A DNA stretch of 64,000 nt, from the NCBI RefSeq assembly GCF_003263515.1, contig NZ_JYDE01000025.1, positions 24,660 through 88,659 on the forward strand. Direction: 5' to 3'. This document shows, piece by piece, positions 63,135 through 64,000 of the stretch. The notes under the pieces were generated by a model. That model was not told the DNA's origin. It worked only from the letters and a program-made list of their open reading frames with translations, and searched no databases. The translations under genes and the position numbers were made by a program. The first letter of the stretch is position 1; every line of letters begins with the position of its first letter. Source of the stretch: Rahnella inusitata. Lineage in GTDB: Bacteria; Pseudomonadota; Gammaproteobacteria; Enterobacterales; Enterobacteriaceae.

Positions 63135-63956
63135 ATGCAGTATTGGGGAAAACTGCTCGGACTTATCCTTGGCTATATGTCAGGGACAGGCTTCTGGGGG
63201 ATTGTATCAGGGTTGTTGATTGGACATATGTTTGACACAGCGCGCGCTGCAAAACGCCGCGGTTATTTCACCGATCAACAGACACGTCAAACTATCTTCT
63301 TCCGCACCACATTTGAGGTGATGGGGAATCTGACTAAATCGAAAGGCAGGGTTACTGAGGCCGATATCCAGATAGCCAGCCTCTATATGGAACGTATGCA
63401 GTTACACGGCGAACAGCGCAATGCCGCGCAGCGCGCCTTTCGCGACGGGAAAGAAGCCAATTATCCGTTGCGGGAAAAAATGCGCGAATTGCGCAGTGCG
63501 TGTTTTGGTCGTTTCGACCTGATACGGACTTTTCTGGAAATTCAAATCCAGGCGGCATATGCCGATGGGTCGTTGCACCCCAATGAACGGGAAGTGCTGT
63601 ATGTGATCGCCGAAGAGCTCGGCATTTCGCGCATGCAGTTCGATCAGTTCTTGCGCATGATGGAAGGCGGTCAGCAGTTCGGAGGCGGTCAGCAGGGCGG
63701 CCGGTCTTACGGTGGGGGCTATCAGCAGGCGCAACAGGGCCCGACGCTGGCCGATGCCTGTAAAGTGCTGGGCGTAAAGGCGACAGACGATGCGACCACC
63801 ATCAAGCGTGCGTACCGTAAGCTGATGAGCGAACACCATCCGGATAAACTGGTGGCGAAGGGTTTACCGCCAGAAATGATGGAAATGGCGAAGGAAAAGG
63901 CGCAGTCGATTCAGGCTGCCTATGACCTTATCAAGCGTGAGAAAGGGTTTAAGTAA
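63135..63956 (+). CDS. djlA: DjlA, membrane-anchored J-domain co-chaperone
   Basis: 273 aa. One N-terminal helix rich in Gly ([27 protein letters not shown]), a TerB-like central domain ([24 protein letters not shown]), a Gly/Gln-rich linker, and a C-terminal J domain with [17 protein letters not shown] (HPD). It stimulates DnaK at the inner membrane and in E. coli influences the Rcs pathway. Divergent from lptD as in E. coli. Confidence 0.97.
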   Translation: MQYWGKLLGLILGYMSGTGFWGIVSGLLIGHMFDTARAAKRRGYFTDQQTRQTIFFRTTFEVMGNLTKSKGRVTEADIQIASLYMERMQLHGEQRNAAQRAFRDGKEANYPLREKMRELRSACFGRFDLIRTFLEIQIQAAYADGSLHPNEREVLYVIAEELGISRMQFDQFLRMMEGGQQFGGGQQGGRSYGGGYQQAQQGPTLADACKVLGVKATDDATTIKRAYRKLMSEHHPDKLVAKGLPPEMMEMAKEKAQSIQAAYDLIKREKGFK

Positions 63957-63981
63957 GACTTTCTGACCGGAACGTAATGCA

Positions 63982-64000
63982 AAAAGGCGCTGAATTCAGC
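63982..64000 (+). terminator. Probable djlA terminator, cut by the window end
   Basis: AAAAAGGCGCTGAATTCAGC at the very end looks like the left arm and turn of a hairpin that would need GCC and a T-run beyond the edge. Confidence 0.4.

Overview
The window is chromosomal DNA from an Enterobacterales bacterium, most likely a Yersiniaceae-type genus such as Rahnella or a close relative. The genus is inferred from protein similarity recalled from memory; no search was run. Gene order follows the Escherichia coli region around the origin of map numbering: ettA, slt, trpR, yjjX, gpmB, rob, creA, arcA, yjtD, thrLABC, yaaA, yaaJ, talB, mog, satP, dnaKJ, nhaAR, rpsT, ribF, ileS, lspA, fkpB, ispH, dapB, carAB, kefFC, folA, apaH, apaG, rsmA, pdxA, surA, lptD, djlA. 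Most of it is housekeeping core, and the signals are the expected ones: a trp operator, the thr attenuator, two heat-shock promoters before dnaK, ArgR boxes before carA, and UUG starts for rpsT and carA.

Layout. 1-1466: truncated ettA with a GTG start. 1685-5436: an insertion relative to E. coli, holding a LuxR-type regulator and a P-type cation ATPase. 6047-12038: slt to arcA; creA is kept but creBCD are absent. 12707-22085: yjtD, thr operon, yaaA, yaaJ, talB. 22255-24976: mog, an extra metabolite:H+ symporter, satP. 25308-30819: dnaKJ and nhaAR. 30900-37336: rpsT and the ribF-ileS-lspA-fkpB-ispH operon. 45163-53384: dapB, carAB, kefFC. 53446-55436: an amino-acid exporter and the split exporter yjjPB. 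55567-63956: folA and the lptD-surA-pdxA-rsmA-apaG-apaH cluster, then djlA. The window ends inside what looks like the djlA terminator.

The accessory region is 37.4-44.9 kb, between ispH and dapB, where E. coli has rihC. It holds an SMP-30/gluconolactonase-like protein, a porin, a short piece with an RTX repeat and C-terminal tail, a decayed exported-protein gene broken by several one-base shifts, and a divergent, intact HlyB/HlyD-type type I secretion pair. The flanks are AT-rich and no intact substrate, acyltransferase or TolC gene is nearby. It reads as a transferred secretion locus whose cargo side has decayed. This is the part most worth a second look.

Other features of interest are an FNR-like box before arcA, an 11-bp inverted repeat around the nhaA -10, a strong hairpin between nhaA and nhaR, a stem-loop that carries both stop codons of the convergent gpmB and rob genes, and a repeated motif before the porin.
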